In this document: positions 61,986 to 62,603 of the stretch, one piece after another
How the letters are laid out: each line of letters starts with the position of its first letter
Numbering within the stretch: the stretch's first letter is position 1
NCBI GenBank assembly: GCA_026398895.1
Contig: JAPLRZ010000056.1
Coordinates: 1-62,603 of the forward strand
DNA length: 62,603 bases
Reading direction: 5' to 3'
DNA from: Methylococcales bacterium
GTDB lineage: Bacteria > Pseudomonadota > Gammaproteobacteria > Methylococcales > Methylomonadaceae
Program-made: the position numbers and the translations under genes
Notes under the pieces: generated by a model
The model's input: only the letters and a program-made list of their open reading frames with translations
What the model was told of the DNA's origin: nothing
Databases searched by the model: none

Positions 61986-62040
61986 CACAATGAATTAAGA
62001 CCTAAGATTTAAAGGAAAAGCGGTTTTATGTGCAGGTGGA

Positions 62041-62603
62041 TTACAATTGCTTTGGTACTCTATCCAGTAAGCTAAGCCCTGCAATCAGGCATACTGTTGA
62101 AAAAAGCAAAAAATAGGCTCCGAAAAACCACGAGATAATGGGTAAACCGAAAAAGAAAGTTCGAATACCGAAGGTGTAATAACTACCCGCCTTGTTCAGA
62201 TAAGCGCAAGTTTGTTGATATAACGCCTGATCGGTTGCGGCATCGAAGGGCAGATTAATCATATAGCCGACATGATTAAAAAAGCGAATTGCCATCGCAA
62301 AGTAGTAAAAAGCAACCGCAAAACTCAATAGCAATAGCCCCAGTTTTATTTGCCATAATTCATTTGAACTCTGACAAAACGAGAGTAAAGGATGCAGATT
62401 TTCAGCCCATTGCCCGATTTTTTCGCCCAGATTTAACACGCCAACAATTAACAAGGTAGCAGTTGTCGCCATGAAACTAGCTGCCATTACTGAGTTGCGC
62501 AGGGTTTGAATGGCAAGAATTTCCATGTTGCTGCGCGTCATTATCATCATGACCCAACGTTCCCTTATCATCGCATTGACTGCCTGTACGCTGGAATTGG
62601 GTA
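62041..62603 (-). CDS. DUF599 family membrane protein (partial, 5' end outside)
   Basis: Four membrane segments and the DUF599 landmarks ILAIQTLRNSVMAASFMATT and a C-terminal YYTFGIRTFFFGLPIISWFF. The frame is open to the window end, and the residues before the first ATG (SSVQAVNAMIRERWVMMIMT) also fit the family, so the true start lies beyond 62603. Function unknown. Confidence 0.8.
   Translation of the reverse strand, partial: PNSSVQAVNAMIRERWVMMIMTRSNMEILAIQTLRNSVMAASFMATTATLLIVGVLNLGEKIGQWAENLHPLLSFCQSSNELWQIKLGLLLLSFAVAFYYFAMAIRFFNHVGYMINLPFDAATDQALYQQTCAYLNKAGSYYTFGIRTFFFGLPIISWFFGAYFLLFSTVCLIAGLSLLDRVPKQL

Overview
The window looks like a chromosomal segment of a gammaproteobacterium with low-to-mid GC (low 40s by eye). 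The markers are cytochrome c4, a CydA with a long Q-loop, CydDC, Ccm system I genes, PheS and a chromosomal ParAB pair. Many families of short palindromic intergenic repeats and decayed insertion sequences resemble what is seen in large environmental gammaproteobacterial genomes (Methylococcales or Thiotrichales type). That placement is inference and no rRNA is present to settle it. No tRNA, rRNA or CRISPR array was recognised.

Left edge (1-4.6 kb): an IS1595-type transposase fragment cut by a decayed IS630-type element, then a penicillin-acylase-family Ntn hydrolase and a thiopurine methyltransferase-like gene.

4.7-37.2 kb, all on the minus strand and read right to left: a very long cluster. 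It opens with a glycine-zipper lipoprotein and a membrane-anchored WD40-caspase. Next come a short TpsA exoprotein, its TpsB transporter and a secreted TPR-CHAT peptidase-like protein. It then runs with little or no gap into a type VI secretion system: tagH, tssK, tssL (OmpA type), tssM, a tagF-pppA fusion, tssA, tssB, tssC, hcp, [terminator], tagJ, tssE, tssF, tssG. Three accessory genes follow: a glycine-rich unknown, a periplasmic protein and an M35-like metallopeptidase forming a candidate effector/immunity pair. tssH/clpV is last. tssJ, vgrG, PAAR and ppkA are not in the window. Small relics of a tssG 3' end joined to a clpV 3' end lie just upstream of clpV, next to a MITE with a 9-bp target duplication.

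37.5-41 kb, plus strand: parA, a 72-aa stand-alone ParB N-terminus-like gene, parB, then ccmCDE. 41-45.5 kb: a DUF475 membrane protein, cytochrome c4 lying between two copies of one repeat, pheS without pheT, and a broken J-domain-protein-like gene. 45.5-51.4 kb: a TolC/MFP/RND efflux operon plus a possible 57-aa gene.

51.4-60.2 kb: the cytochrome bd locus cydA-cydB-cydX ... cydD-cydC, split by an AT-rich island (a 32-aa peptide gene facing an unknown 345-aa gene) and by a 291-bp duplication of a GGDEF-like tail that appears once to have been part of cydX. cydD carries two palindromic repeats inserted in frame. 60.2-62.6 kb: a SulP/STAS anion transporter and a partial DUF599 gene running off the end.
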